From NCBI GenBank assembly GCA_027310405.1, contig DAIDAX010000003.1, positions 1 to 40,257 of the forward strand: a stretch of 40,257 nt of DNA, written 5' to 3'. The DNA comes from a bacterium (lineage in GTDB: Archaea > Aenigmatarchaeota > Aenigmatarchaeia > CG10238-14 > SCSR01). The notes beneath the pieces are model-generated. The model did no database searches, was not told the DNA's origin, and was given only the letters and a program-made list of their open reading frames with translations. Numbering within the stretch: position 1 is the stretch's first letter; each line of letters begins with the position of its first letter. The position numbers and the translations under genes were made by a program. Positions 23,839 through 32,590 of this stretch are shown in pieces.

Positions 23839-24654
23839 ATGGTTCTTGAAAGACTAGTCTCAGTGAGAGATGCTGTACTTCACCCACAATGGATGTTCGT
23901 AATTGGTGGAGTAGTTTCTGTAATAAGTTTCTTTATCTCTTATCTTGTCTTTCCTTCGTCAATCGGCATGTTCGCAACTTTCTTAACAACTTTCGCCATC
24001 ACACCATTCATGGTGAACTTGATAACGTATGAGGAAGTTCAAGAGGAAGAGATGATTAAACATAATACTGGATTAAATTTTTTGACCAGACATAAAAAAA
24101 TTTTAGAAATCTACGCAGCATTTTTCGCTGGCATGATTTTATTTCTCGCAATTACCTTTCTACTTTTGCCGCAACAAGTTGTTCAACAATTATTCAACGA
24201 TCAGATAACCGAAATTCAATTGATTCGTGGTGATGTAGTCATCGCAGATACTTTTACAAGAATACTCGTCAACAATATTGGCGTTTTATCTTTGGCATTT
24301 ATTTTTTCGCTTTTGTTTGGAGCAGGTGCAGTTTTTATTTTATCTTGGAATGCCACAGTTCTTTCCTCGGCAATTGGATTGGCTGCACAGAATATTTCCG
24401 GAGCGCAAGGAGTTGCAACTTTAACAGCACTGCCTGCAGCAGTTTTGATTTTTCTTCCACACGGTTCTCTGGAAATTCTCGCATACTTTATTGGTGGAAT
24501 AGCAGGTGGAATACTTTCTACAGCAATTTCTAGAAGACAAACAATAATGTTTCGAAGTATCTTGATTGATAGTTTATCTTTACTAGTGGTTGCAGCATTG
24601 ATCTTAGTAATCGCTGCAGTTGTAGAAACTTCTCTGATTTCATTGGCGCAATAA
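23839..24654 (+). CDS. SpoIIM (DUF95) family membrane protein
   Basis: The 271-residue protein has five to six membrane segments and the family signature LPHGSLEILAYFIGGIAGGIL near the C terminus. SpoIIM-family proteins occur widely in archaea, where they have no link to sporulation; their role there is unknown, and control of envelope enzymes is one idea. A cytoplasmic stretch of charged residues (EEVQEEEMIKHNTGLNFLTRHKK, about 66-88) lies between the second and third segments. The ATG at 23839 is clear. The last 15 bases overlap the 3' end of convergent leuS. Confidence 0.88.
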   Translation: MVLERLVSVRDAVLHPQWMFVIGGVVSVISFFISYLVFPSSIGMFATFLTTFAITPFMVNLITYEEVQEEEMIKHNTGLNFLTRHKKILEIYAAFFAGMILFLAITFLLLPQQVVQQLFNDQITEIQLIRGDVVIADTFTRILVNNIGVLSLAFIFSLLFGAGAVFILSWNATVLSSAIGLAAQNISGAQGVATLTALPAAVLIFLPHGSLEILAYFIGGIAGGILSTAISRRQTIMFRSILIDSLSLLVVAALILVIAAVVETSLISLAQ

Positions 24655-27495
24655 AATTGCAGGTTTCAAAACATCAGCTTGTTTCGCTTTTTCTTCTGTA
24701 GATTTTTCTGCTTCTTCAATTACAACTTTTGTTTTAAGTTGTTGTTCTAAAAATCTTTTTGCTTCTGTAAAAATTTTTAACTGAGTCTTACGATCTACAA
24801 ATTCTTTTGGAAGTTCATTTAATTTTTTAGAAATTGTTTGAATGAATTTTACAAGTTGTTGTTTGTCAACAGATTTTATTTTTTCCATACTATATTTTAT
24901 CATAGCTTCCATTGCAACAGATTTGTTCTTGATTATATGTTTGTACAATTCAAATTTCCATTTAGGAGCAACAAAAATAAGAACCTCTATAGGTTTAACT
25001 CCAGTTATTTTTTGAATTTGTCTTACATCCTGCAGCGTTTTTTCTAACAACTGTTCGGACAATTCTACATTCTTGTTGATAAGTTTTTTATTTGATTCTG
25101 GCCATTTTGCAAGAGCAACAAATTCTTTTTCTCCAAGCATTTCCCAAAACTCTTCAGCTATGTGAGGCAAAATTGGCGCATTTAATTTTATAAAACATGA
25201 AAGAACCTTTTTCAATATTTTCGAATTACAGTTGTCAACTCCTTCAGATCTATCGATGTACCATTTTAAATCATTCAATAGTTTATAGAATGAATGAGTA
25301 ATTGCCGATCTGAATTTTAATTCTTCATAATTTTTTGTTGCTAAGTCGATTATTGTCTGCAATCTACTTTTGAGATAAATATCTGTAGTGGAGGAATTAC
25401 TCCTAGAAGCTTTTCCAATATTGTTAATCATGTATTCAACAAAATCAAGTCTGCTTGTGAAAGACTCTATGTTTGAAGATTTCCAACCTGCATCGTTCAT
25501 GTCTTCGTTTGAACTAACTATATTCATTCTCACCATATCTGCACCGTAGTCTTCTACCAATTTTCTTAGAGGTATGATGTTCCCTTTTGATTTTGCCATC
25601 TTCTCTCCAGAAACTTGGACAAAACCATTTACAGAGAATGCTTTAGGCCAAAATTTCTGAGGCCAAATTGCAGTGTGGTGGAACAACATGAAAGTCAAAT
25701 GATTTGGGATAAGTTCTTTTGCGGAATTTCTTAAATCCACGGGATAAAAATATGTGAATTCTTTACGCATTTCTTGCAAAGTTTTTTTATTAATACCACT
25801 TTTCTTTGAAACTGAAGCAACAGTTCCCCTGTTCAAGAAAACTAAATCAAATATTTCGTCTGTCAATTGTTTGGCTGAAATTTTTCCCGAGTTTAGGAAA
25901 TGTGCTATTATGTAGAAAGCCATGTAGATTGTTGAATCGCTCAGAGTTTCAATTTTCCATTCTGGATCCCACGGTAAAGGTGTTCCCAATCCAGTTTTTC
26001 GTGTGCACGCCTTATCTTCCAGCCAGTCTATCGTGTTTTCAAACTGAATTCTTGATTCTTCAGGATAAAGTTTCATCTGAGACAAATTTTTCTTCACGAG
26101 CGATTTCCATTTATTGTCTGAAAATTTCAAGAACCATTGGTTCTCCAAAATTTTTACATGATTAGGAGTATTGCATCTACAAATTACTGGTCCAGTAAGT
26201 TCCCACATTGTTTCAGCAAAACCATTTCTTTCAAAATCTTTAACAATTTTTTCTTTGACATCAGAAACTTTTTGTCCAGCATATTTTCCAAAAATACTTT
26301 TTAAAAGTCCGGTGTGGAATTCTTTTTTGTAAAGTTCATTTGTGGCCTTGTCCAATTTGTCTATGTCTCCCTCACTTTCGATTTTCATTTTCTCAGAAAT
26401 ATCAACTGCTGGATTTTCACCAAATCCATCAACGTCAATAATCGATATAGGATGTAAGTTTTTCACAACCCCTTCCGGTACATTGTATTTCGTTGCTCTC
26501 TCAGGATGCAACTGAAGTTCTCTCAATCCAATCCAATCATACGGAGCATGAGCTGGAACTGACATAACAATCCCGGTTCCTGTTTTCGGATCTACGAAAT
26601 AAGCTGGAAGAATTGGAACTTTTACTTTCGTTGCAGGATTCTCTACGTATTCTCCGATTAATTTTTCTCCACTAATTCTATCAACGACTTCAATTTTTCT
26701 TAATTGATCCTTAAGTTTCTCTACTGCATCTTTACTTATGTACCAAATTTCTCCATTTACTTTAGCTTTGAAGTATGTGATGTCTGGATCTATCCAAATA
26801 TTTGTCACGCCGTAAATTGTTTCTGGTCGCAATGTTGCACATGGGATTACGTCACCGTTTTCAAGTCTGAATTTCAAAATTACAAATTCTATTGGACTTT
26901 CACCCTCACCAACTAATCTATCATGATCCCCAGTTGGAGACTGGTCATGAGGACACCATACGACTGGATGTGTTCCCTGTACAACATAATGTTTTTTACG
27001 CAAAGTGTTGTATTGCCAAGCGATGAACTTGTTGTACGCTGGTGTTATTGCAGTTACAAAACTTCTTCTCCAGTCAATCGAAAATCCCATCATTTTAAAA
27101 TTTTCAATCCATTTTTGCATCCAATATTTTGCTACAAACTCTGGTCCATTCTTTACAAAATTTTCTAAGTCTTCATCAGTTGCTCCGAAAAGTTTGAAAG
27201 TTTCAATTTGTGTTTGGTCATTTTGTTGTAATCGTTCTATCGTTCCAAGAATTGGTTCGCCAGTTGCATGGAATGCCTGTGGAAAGAGAACATTGTATCC
27301 TTGCATTCTCTTGAATCTCGCATAAACATCGCCGCGAGAAAAAGTGAAAGTATGCCCGACGTGCGGGCTTCCGTTCATGTAAGGAAATGGAATCGTGATG
27401 AAAAATTTTTTCTTTTTCTTGTTGATGTTAGCTTCGAAAACTTTCGCTTCAGCCCATCTATTTTGCCACTTCCGTTCGACAGCTCTAAAATCCAT
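24640..27495 (-). CDS. leuS: Leucyl-tRNA synthetase, archaeal type
   Basis: This class I enzyme charges tRNA-Leu and has 951 residues from ATG 27495. HIGH is HVGH (45-48) in PFPYMNGSPHVGHTF and KMSKS reads KMAKS (632-636). The CP1 editing domain has TLRPETIYGVTN and GTGIVMSVPAHAPYDW with its conserved Asp, in the order found in archaeal and eukaryotic LeuRS. The frame is open to a TTG at 27522 but MDFRAVERKWQ is the usual start. The C-terminal region (after about residue 860) is helical and Lys-rich. The gene is divergent from tRNA-Arg(UCU). Confidence 0.97.
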   Translation of the reverse strand: MDFRAVERKWQNRWAEAKVFEANINKKKKKFFITIPFPYMNGSPHVGHTFTFSRGDVYARFKRMQGYNVLFPQAFHATGEPILGTIERLQQNDQTQIETFKLFGATDEDLENFVKNGPEFVAKYWMQKWIENFKMMGFSIDWRRSFVTAITPAYNKFIAWQYNTLRKKHYVVQGTHPVVWCPHDQSPTGDHDRLVGEGESPIEFVILKFRLENGDVIPCATLRPETIYGVTNIWIDPDITYFKAKVNGEIWYISKDAVEKLKDQLRKIEVVDRISGEKLIGEYVENPATKVKVPILPAYFVDPKTGTGIVMSVPAHAPYDWIGLRELQLHPERATKYNVPEGVVKNLHPISIIDVDGFGENPAVDISEKMKIESEGDIDKLDKATNELYKKEFHTGLLKSIFGKYAGQKVSDVKEKIVKDFERNGFAETMWELTGPVICRCNTPNHVKILENQWFLKFSDNKWKSLVKKNLSQMKLYPEESRIQFENTIDWLEDKACTRKTGLGTPLPWDPEWKIETLSDSTIYMAFYIIAHFLNSGKISAKQLTDEIFDLVFLNRGTVASVSKKSGINKKTLQEMRKEFTYFYPVDLRNSAKELIPNHLTFMLFHHTAIWPQKFWPKAFSVNGFVQVSGEKMAKSKGNIIPLRKLVEDYGADMVRMNIVSSNEDMNDAGWKSSNIESFTSRLDFVEYMINNIGKASRSNSSTTDIYLKSRLQTIIDLATKNYEELKFRSAITHSFYKLLNDLKWYIDRSEGVDNCNSKILKKVLSCFIKLNAPILPHIAEEFWEMLGEKEFVALAKWPESNKKLINKNVELSEQLLEKTLQDVRQIQKITGVKPIEVLIFVAPKWKFELYKHIIKNKSVAMEAMIKYSMEKIKSVDKQQLVKFIQTISKKLNELPKEFVDRKTQLKIFTEAKRFLEQQLKTKVVIEEAEKSTEEKAKQADVLKPAILLRQ

Positions 27496-27538
27496 AACTA
27501 AGATATGCTTTTTTAAATTCAATTAATTAATTGTCTAA

Positions 27539-27613
27539 GCCCGCGTAGCTCAGTTTGGATAGAGCAGCTCCCTTCTAAGGAGAAGGTCGAGGGTTCAAAT
27601 CCCTCCGTGGGCA
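27539..27613 (+). tRNA. tRNA-Arg(UCU), integration target of the adjacent element
   Basis: The cloverleaf has acceptor GCCCGCG against CGTGGGC, D stem GCTC/GAGC, anticodon loop CTTCTAA with anticodon TCT, T arm GAGGG-TTCAAAT-CCCTC and discriminator A. It decodes AGA, probably a major Arg codon in this AT-rich genome. There is no intron. The last 11 bases are repeated at 32781-32791, showing that an element integrated at the 3' end and restored a complete tRNA. Confidence 0.96.
27603..27613 (+). repeat. attL, 11-bp direct repeat at the tRNA 3' end
   Basis: CTCCGTGGGCA is formed by the end of the T stem, the acceptor 3' strand and the discriminator base of tRNA-Arg(UCU). It matches attR exactly, and the flanking bases differ on both sides. 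Confidence 0.85.
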
Positions 27614-27670
27614 TAACGCTTACGGGTAAAAGTAGTGGGCTATTAATCTTTAATGAATTAACAAACTATC

Positions 27671-28723
27671 GTGTCTAACGGAAAAGATATTTCGACAGTT
27701 CAACAGAAAATTCGCGATTCTGAAATTCCGATAAAAAACAAAGAATTAATTTTAAAATTTTTGAACGAGGGTTTAGCAAACGGATTGAGCGAGAGTAGAT
27801 TAGTGAAGTATGGTTATTTGTTGCCGAAAATTTCAGAACTTCTCGGAAAAGAATTTGACGAAGCTACTCGCGACGATATTGTAAAATTAGTTGCAAAAGT
27901 CGAGCAAACCGATTACAGAGATTGGACGAAGCACGATTACAAAGCTATTGTAAAGCGTTTTTGGAAGTGGTTAAAGAAAACAGAACAATATCCCGTAGAA
28001 GTGTCGTGGTTAAAGACAACTGTAAAAAAGAATCACGAATTGCCGGATATCTTAACGGAAGAGGAAGTCGAAAAAATTGTTGCGTCAGCTGACAACTATC
28101 GGGATAAAGCGTTCATTACAGTTCTCTACGAATCCGGCTGTCGAATTAGCGAAGTATTAAATATGAAACTTCGCGACGTTCATTTTGACAAATATTCTCC
28201 GATAATAACTGTCAATGGTAAGACAGGCTCGAGACGAATCCGATTGATTGACAAAAATAATTTTTTGAAAATGCTATTGGATTCACACACGTTCAAAGAC
28301 AATCCGGAAGCTTATGTTTGGATTTCTCGAGCGAGAAATTCCGAAAATTCTCCGTTAAGTTATAGACACGCTTCAGAAATCATAAAGCGTTTGTCAAAAC
28401 TAGCTGGAATCAACAAAAAAATTTATTGTCATTTGTTTAGACATAGCCGAGCAACATTTTTAGCGAACAAACTTACTGAAAGTCAGCTGAAACAACTTTT
28501 CGGCTGGACGGCTGGAAGCGATATGCCGGCAACTTACGTTCATTTGAGCGGACGCGACATAGACGACGCTTTATTAAAATTAAATAGTGCTTTTGAAGAA
28601 AAGCGGGAAAAAGAAGCCAAATTAATTAATTCACTTGATGACGCTCTCGAATCCGATTCAGATTTCAGAAAGAAAATTGCTAGAATACTTTTGGAAAAAG
28701 GAATCAAAACTTCAAAATTTTGA
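27671..28723 (+). CDS. Tyrosine recombinase / integrase of the element
   Basis: The 350-residue product has an N-terminal SAM-like core-binding domain (to about 115) and a catalytic domain with the full set of residues: R158 (ESGCRISEV), K184 (NGKTGSRR), H254 and R257 (HLFRHSR), W279 (FGWTAG) and Y289 (ATYVHLSG). It resembles archaeal XerA-like and element-borne integrases and would catalyse recombination between the two 11-bp att sites. The start is GTG 27671, about 57 bases after the tRNA, with TATTAATCTT about 26 bases upstream as a likely TATA element. A Lys- and Glu-rich tail (310-350) follows the catalytic tyrosine. The position next to attL is normal for such integrases. Confidence 0.95.
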   Translation: MSNGKDISTVQQKIRDSEIPIKNKELILKFLNEGLANGLSESRLVKYGYLLPKISELLGKEFDEATRDDIVKLVAKVEQTDYRDWTKHDYKAIVKRFWKWLKKTEQYPVEVSWLKTTVKKNHELPDILTEEEVEKIVASADNYRDKAFITVLYESGCRISEVLNMKLRDVHFDKYSPIITVNGKTGSRRIRLIDKNNFLKMLLDSHTFKDNPEAYVWISRARNSENSPLSYRHASEIIKRLSKLAGINKKIYCHLFRHSRATFLANKLTESQLKQLFGWTAGSDMPATYVHLSGRDIDDALLKLNSAFEEKREKEAKLINSLDDALESDSDFRKKIARILLEKGIKTSKF

Positions 28724-29539
28724 TTATTCAAGTAAATTCTTTATTTCGTCATAACTCATACCGATAGCCGTCTCTAATTTTCTATATTTTTTGTTTTGCG
28801 ACAATCTTCTTCTGAAAGCGTCTCTATCAGAATCAAAATTCGCTAAGTCGTACTCGTGCATAGTTCCGAAAGAAAAGTTAGGATTCCACTCTAAAAGGCT
28901 CGTGTAAATAATTTTCAAAAATTCGTCTGGAACTTCCGCGGTTTGATTGTTTATGACGAAGTTTGAAAGAAAAATTCTTGTCTGTGTAATCAAGTCTTTT
29001 GGAACAGCATTATGGACGTAATAATTAAAAAACGAAGCCGGAGCTGTAATGTCTCCTTTCTCTACTTGCACTAGTTTGATTAGTACCGGTACTAAACATA
29101 ACATAACCGGCATTGTCTTGCTGTAAAATTGATAAATTTGTTTTCGTGTTAACTCAAACTGAGAACTAGTGAAAAGAATTTTCAATTCGTCAAGTTCAAA
29201 TATTTTTTTTAATCCGTTTGTAGAATAAAAATCTCGGATTAATTCAAAATTTTTGAAAAATGGTGGACAACGTTTCTCTGAAGCGTCTTTCAACATTTTC
29301 CAGAAAGCACTATCGTTTGTTTGGTAGATTTTTTCTGTTCTTTCAAAATTCCCGATTGATTTCTCTTCAACAACATTTAGTTTCTTCCCGCTAACCAGCT
29401 TTTCAATTACATTGGCTTTTTCGTAAAGGTAATTGCTTTCATATCCCAAAATTTTGGAAATTTGTTTCAAATTTTTTGGAGTTCGACACGCAATGAAAAC
29501 CAAAAATTCTAGTTCTTCTTCAATTCCGTTTTTTTCCAC
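28724..29539 (-). CDS. Element protein with possible N-terminal helix-turn-helix
   Basis: I recognise no family in this 271-residue protein. The first 50 residues (ACRTPKNLKQISKILGYESNYLYEKANVI) could form a winged-helix or helix-turn-helix domain. The middle is helical with a hydrophobic patch (TMPVMLCLVPVLIKLVQ) that looks buried rather than membrane-spanning. The start is GTG 29539. ATATAAAA at 29563-29570 read on the minus strand is about 26 bases away, so it may be leaderless. It is the only minus-strand gene of the element, convergent with the integrase (stop to stop, no gap) and divergent from the rest, the usual place for an element's regulator. Confidence 0.7.
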   Translation of the reverse strand: MEKNGIEEELEFLVFIACRTPKNLKQISKILGYESNYLYEKANVIEKLVSGKKLNVVEEKSIGNFERTEKIYQTNDSAFWKMLKDASEKRCPPFFKNFELIRDFYSTNGLKKIFELDELKILFTSSQFELTRKQIYQFYSKTMPVMLCLVPVLIKLVQVEKGDITAPASFFNYYVHNAVPKDLITQTRIFLSNFVINNQTAEVPDEFLKIIYTSLLEWNPNFSFGTMHEYDLANFDSDRDAFRRRLSQNKKYRKLETAIGMSYDEIKNLLE

Positions 29540-29584
29540 GTACCGACATTGGAAGTTAAAGGATATAAAATTGATAATCTCTCC

Positions 29585-29731
29585 GTGAGAAAAAATTTAC
29601 AGAAAATTAAGCCGTATTTTCTGCGATTAACTGAAAATGATTACGAAAAACTTAATCGAATTATGCAGAGCGGTAGATACCGTACTCGCATAGATTTTTT
29701 CCAACAAAAAATTCGAGATGAAAAATTATGA
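29585..29731 (+). CDS. Putative ribbon-helix-helix protein of the element
   Basis: From GTG 29585 the product has 48 residues. A short strand (YFLRLTEND) is followed by a helix (YEKLNRIMQSG) and a second helix (TRIDFFQQKIRDEK), the order of a ribbon-helix-helix DNA-binding domain. The frame extends back to a TTG at 29549, which would add 12 residues. GTTAAAGG around 29555-29562 lies about 26 bases before the GTG and supports the shorter start. Such proteins often bind short repeated operators, so the 8-mers at 32591-32721 are possible targets. The stop overlaps the next start by four bases. Confidence 0.55.
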   Translation: MRKNLQKIKPYFLRLTENDYEKLNRIMQSGRYRTRIDFFQQKIRDEKL

Positions 29732-29832
29732 ATAAGCGAGGTTTTTCTCTATTGCTTGAAGAAATGCAGAAACTCGAAGCGGAAGAAAAGAGCGAATCAT
29801 ATCTCGCTAATCAAAAGGAAGTGAAAGAATAA
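29728..29832 (+). CDS. Very small element protein (34 aa)
   Basis: ATG 29728 overlaps the preceding TGA (ATGA) and its own TAA overlaps the following ATG (TAATG at 29830-29834). Such chained overlaps are typical of translated genes. The peptide is charged and helical (LLLEEMQKLEAEEKSES). No function is recognisable. Confidence 0.5.
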   Translation: MNKRGFSLLLEEMQKLEAEEKSESYLANQKEVKE

Positions 29833-30017
29833 TGGTTTTTAAAATATTTGTATGCGATTCTAACGTCCTCGTCAAAAATGCTATGACTATCGAGTGTCCG
29901 CGTTGCAATTCCAAATTCAAGTATGCAATCGGTTCTTATTGTCCGAAATGTCTCCACGACGGAGTAGAATCTGAGCTTGTTATTGTTTTACCTGAGGAGA
30001 AGAGGCAAAATGTCTAG
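29832..30017 (+). CDS. Zinc-ribbon protein of the element (61 aa)
   Basis: The product has one zinc ribbon, with CPRC at about residues 22-25 and CPKC at about 37-40 (ECPRCNSKF, SYCPKCLHD), flanked by strand-like segments. It could bind DNA or RNA or bridge proteins. The gene is joined to its neighbours at both ends: the ATG shares a base with the preceding stop and the end overlaps the next gene by eight bases. Confidence 0.7.
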   Translation: MVFKIFVCDSNVLVKNAMTIECPRCNSKFKYAIGSYCPKCLHDGVESELVIVLPEEKRQNV

Positions 30018-30279
30018 CAAACAGACGGCTTCCCGCAATAAAAAAATTTCTCTGACTCGAGAATTAATTGCAATCGCTACAGATTCTCTGTTTCAAGAAA
30101 AAAACTGTTGGGACAGAATACACGCGAAGAAGTACGCTAAAAGTGTGCTATCGCTTGAAGCTCTTCTGAGAATCGTAAACCCGAATTTCACAGTAAGGAT
30201 AGAACGGGGAGTAATTCCCAAACAATCAAACCCACACGACATAGACTTTTCGAAGGACGCAAACTACACGCGAAAGTGA
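30010..30279 (+). CDS. Hypothetical basic element protein (89 aa)
   Basis: The ATG at 30010 is preceded by a purine-rich GAGGAGAAGAGG, a good ribosome-binding site, and is preferred to an in-frame start at 29977 whose extra residues overlap the zinc-ribbon gene more deeply. The protein is basic (SSKQTASRNKKISLTRE) and mostly helical up to about residue 55 (KYAKSVLSLEALLRIV), with a polar tail. I recognise no domain. It may be a DNA-binding accessory of the ATPase encoded four bases downstream. Confidence 0.6.
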   Translation: MSSKQTASRNKKISLTRELIAIATDSLFQEKNCWDRIHAKKYAKSVLSLEALLRIVNPNFTVRIERGVIPKQSNPHDIDFSKDANYTRK

Positions 30280-30283
30280 GAAT

Positions 30284-31726
30284 ATGGACGAAAATGAATC
30301 TAATGCAAAAATAAATTTTGATGGAAGTTCTTTTATTAAAATTAATCCGGCGATAGATTTTGTAAATGGTGTCGCGTATTTCGGATTAGTGCTTCCGGCT
30401 TATGTCTTGAAAGAGATTGAGAGTTCTATCGAGACAGTAGAAGAAAATTATCCTTTTCTTATTACCAGCAAACTTGAAAATTTTCCAGCTGACGCAAATT
30501 CCTTAGCAAAAAGAAAAATTATATTAATCGGAGATGTTTCAAACTTAGAAACACGCTGGAGTCTGAAATCAATAAAAGATTTTTTAAATAGTTGGAGTGA
30601 AATTTTAGATTTCGACGATGTTCTTACTGAAATTAAAGAAACTTTAGAAACTTTCATAGAGTTTCCTGAACCAGAGTGGGCAACAGTTGTCGCTCTGTAC
30701 ATAATCGCAACTTATTTTCACCAAATATTCGAAGCGTTTGGAATTTTGTATATCAGCGGGACGAAACGCTCTGGAAAATCGAAATTGGGAAACATAATTT
30801 CGAATCTAGGCTTTAACGGAATAAAATCCGGCTCGATTACTCCGTCAGCAATGTATAGAACTGTACAAAACCTAAGAGCTACGTTTGTAATTGACGAAGC
30901 CGAAAAGTTTGGGGAAGACACTGAGAAAGCTCAGCTTTTGAAAACAATTTTGCTTAACGGATACAAAAAAGGCTCGAGAGTACTTCGCTCAGCCGACAGC
31001 AAAAAGAATTTTGAATTGGAATTCTTTGAAACTTATTCACCAAAAGTAATTTGCAACATATCCGGTATTTCACTCGAACCGCTCGAAGATAGAACGATTA
31101 CTTTAACAATGCTGACGGGAACGAATCGCGAAATAATCAATCGAGAATTACCAGGAGAGAGCGAAAATGTTTGGGGAGATGTGAGAGACAAACTGTATAC
31201 CTTGACTATGCAAAAGTTCGAAGATGTAAAGGAATTATCCGGTATGATTGCCGTACCGGAATTTTTATCTGCGAGAGAATGGGAAAATTGGAAGCCGATA
31301 TTCGTCGTTGCAAGTTTATGTAAGAAAATAGATTTTGATAAATTCCAAGAATTTGTTAAACAGATTGTTGGTGTCAAAGCTACAGAACAGGAAAGCGAAA
31401 GTCTTGATGTTTCCGTACTGAAAGCCGTCGAAACATTTCTAATTGCCGGAGAGAAGGAATGGGTTTCGATAAAAGAGTTGACGGACACCACGAATGCGAT
31501 TGAAGGACGAGCCGAAAAGGAAAGTTATGGTACAAAAACGGTTGGAAGAGTCTTGAAGCGACTAGGTTTTGAAGGCAAAGATTACAAACGTCGAGTTAGT
31601 ACCGGACGGGAATACAGATTCCCGCTTAAAGATTTTCTCGATAGATGTCGCCGATTAAATGTGGAAGTAAGCTCGGAACTGACAGAAAAAATGAAGCAAG
31701 AACGTTTAGACGAGGTGAAAAAATAA
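30284..31726 (+). CDS. P-loop helicase-like replication ATPase of the element
   Basis: The 480-residue protein has an ATPase core with Walker A SGTKRSGKSK (158-167) and Walker B TFVIDEAEKF (200-209). A TPSAMYRTVQ segment between them and an SPKVICNISG sensor-like strand after them recall plasmid and virus helicases of the DUF3631/DUF927 kind. The C terminus (about 380-455) looks like a winged helix (TKTVGRVLKRLGFEGKDYKRR), also usual in that group. No primase domain is visible in the first 120 residues, which differ from known ones. It is the best candidate for the replication initiator or helicase of the element. Its TAA overlaps the next ATG by one base. Confidence 0.75.
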   Translation: MDENESNAKINFDGSSFIKINPAIDFVNGVAYFGLVLPAYVLKEIESSIETVEENYPFLITSKLENFPADANSLAKRKIILIGDVSNLETRWSLKSIKDFLNSWSEILDFDDVLTEIKETLETFIEFPEPEWATVVALYIIATYFHQIFEAFGILYISGTKRSGKSKLGNIISNLGFNGIKSGSITPSAMYRTVQNLRATFVIDEAEKFGEDTEKAQLLKTILLNGYKKGSRVLRSADSKKNFELEFFETYSPKVICNISGISLEPLEDRTITLTMLTGTNREIINRELPGESENVWGDVRDKLYTLTMQKFEDVKELSGMIAVPEFLSAREWENWKPIFVVASLCKKIDFDKFQEFVKQIVGVKATEQESESLDVSVLKAVETFLIAGEKEWVSIKELTDTTNAIEGRAEKESYGTKTVGRVLKRLGFEGKDYKRRVSTGREYRFPLKDFLDRCRRLNVEVSSELTEKMKQERLDEVKK

Positions 31727-32484
31727 TGTTTGGACACGGGAATAAAGAAACAAAGGAATATGAATTCAGATTGACACGGGAACAACTTGATAAAGTAAAA
31801 GACGACTTGAAGAGATTCAATGATGAAACTCTTGCGAAAATGTTTGTAGATTATCAAACACAAACAAATACGAAAATCGAATCAAAACTGAAAGAAACTC
31901 AAACTCTTGTTGAGAATCAGAACAAAGCTTTGAAAAACGCTTGTTTCAAATCTGATTTGAATAAAGTCGAAGCTAGAGCTGAGCAAACCATAACTGAGGG
32001 GTTGAAGGAGATTGATGACGCTCAGAAAAAGCTAGTTTCAGAATTGAACAAAGGAGAATGGACTTATCGCGAAGTCAACAGAGAGGCGATAACTCAAGAA
32101 GTGAGAACTCAGCTTTGGGAAGTTCAAAACGCTTTAAGCACTTCGATAAACGAAAAGGCAAAAGAAATTCAGAACGCTATCCTACAACACCTACCTTCGA
32201 CAGAAAAGCTATCGTTAGAAGTTTTGAACAAAGTTTTTCAGAAAATTAAAGAAATCTATCTCGAAGAGTATACTCGGCTTGAACAGAAAGCTTACCTTGA
32301 AATCAAAGAATTGATAGGAAAGAAAGTTGTCGAAATGATAGCCGAAGAGGAAAAGAAGATTGGAGAGATAAAGTTCGCTTTGTCCTCTGGACTAAAGGGA
32401 GAGCAATACAAACAAAAGCGTTATGAGTTGGACGTTGAGAAACAGAACCTTAACAAGATGAAACAAGTACAAGATAAAATCTAA
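31726..32484 (+). CDS. Coiled-coil protein of the element (252 aa)
   Basis: The start is ATG 31726, which shares a base with the ATPase stop and follows GAGGTGA. A longer in-frame start at 31645 would read far back into the ATPase gene and is rejected. Nearly the whole protein is predicted helical and charged, with heptad stretches (IESKLKETQTLVENQNKAL and VVEMIAEEEKKIGEIK). No signal peptide or membrane segment is present. It could be structural, a partition adaptor, or a partner of the ATPase. It is the last gene before the iteron block. Confidence 0.7.
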   Translation: MFGHGNKETKEYEFRLTREQLDKVKDDLKRFNDETLAKMFVDYQTQTNTKIESKLKETQTLVENQNKALKNACFKSDLNKVEARAEQTITEGLKEIDDAQKKLVSELNKGEWTYREVNREAITQEVRTQLWEVQNALSTSINEKAKEIQNAILQHLPSTEKLSLEVLNKVFQKIKEIYLEEYTRLEQKAYLEIKELIGKKVVEMIAEEEKKIGEIKFALSSGLKGEQYKQKRYELDVEKQNLNKMKQVQDKI

Positions 32485-32517
32485 TTAATGATAGGTATAA
32501 TGAGAGTCTCCCGCGAA

Positions 32518-32540
32518 AATAAATAATATAATTATTTATT
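32518..32540. repeat. Perfect AT palindrome after the last element gene
   Basis: AATAAATAAT (32518-32527) and ATTATTTATT (32531-32540) are exact inverted repeats around ATA. This could be an easily opened origin segment or a weak terminator for the element operon, which ends 33 bases earlier. Confidence 0.6.
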
Positions 32541-32549
32541 GAGTGGACA

Positions 32550-32561
32550 GGGGGAGGGGGG
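32550..32561 (+). other. Polypurine G-run
   Basis: GGGGG-A-GGGGGG stands out sharply in an AT-rich region. It sits between the AT palindrome and the iterons and may belong to the same origin-like block. Confidence 0.6.
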
Positions 32562-32590
32562 TACTGAAATTTTTTGATGTGTCAAAAACA

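Noticed and set aside
31645-31725. Longer start of the coiled-coil protein
   Set aside because: It overlaps the ATPase gene by 82 bases, whereas ATG 31726 has a ribosome-binding site and the one-base overlap seen elsewhere in the element.
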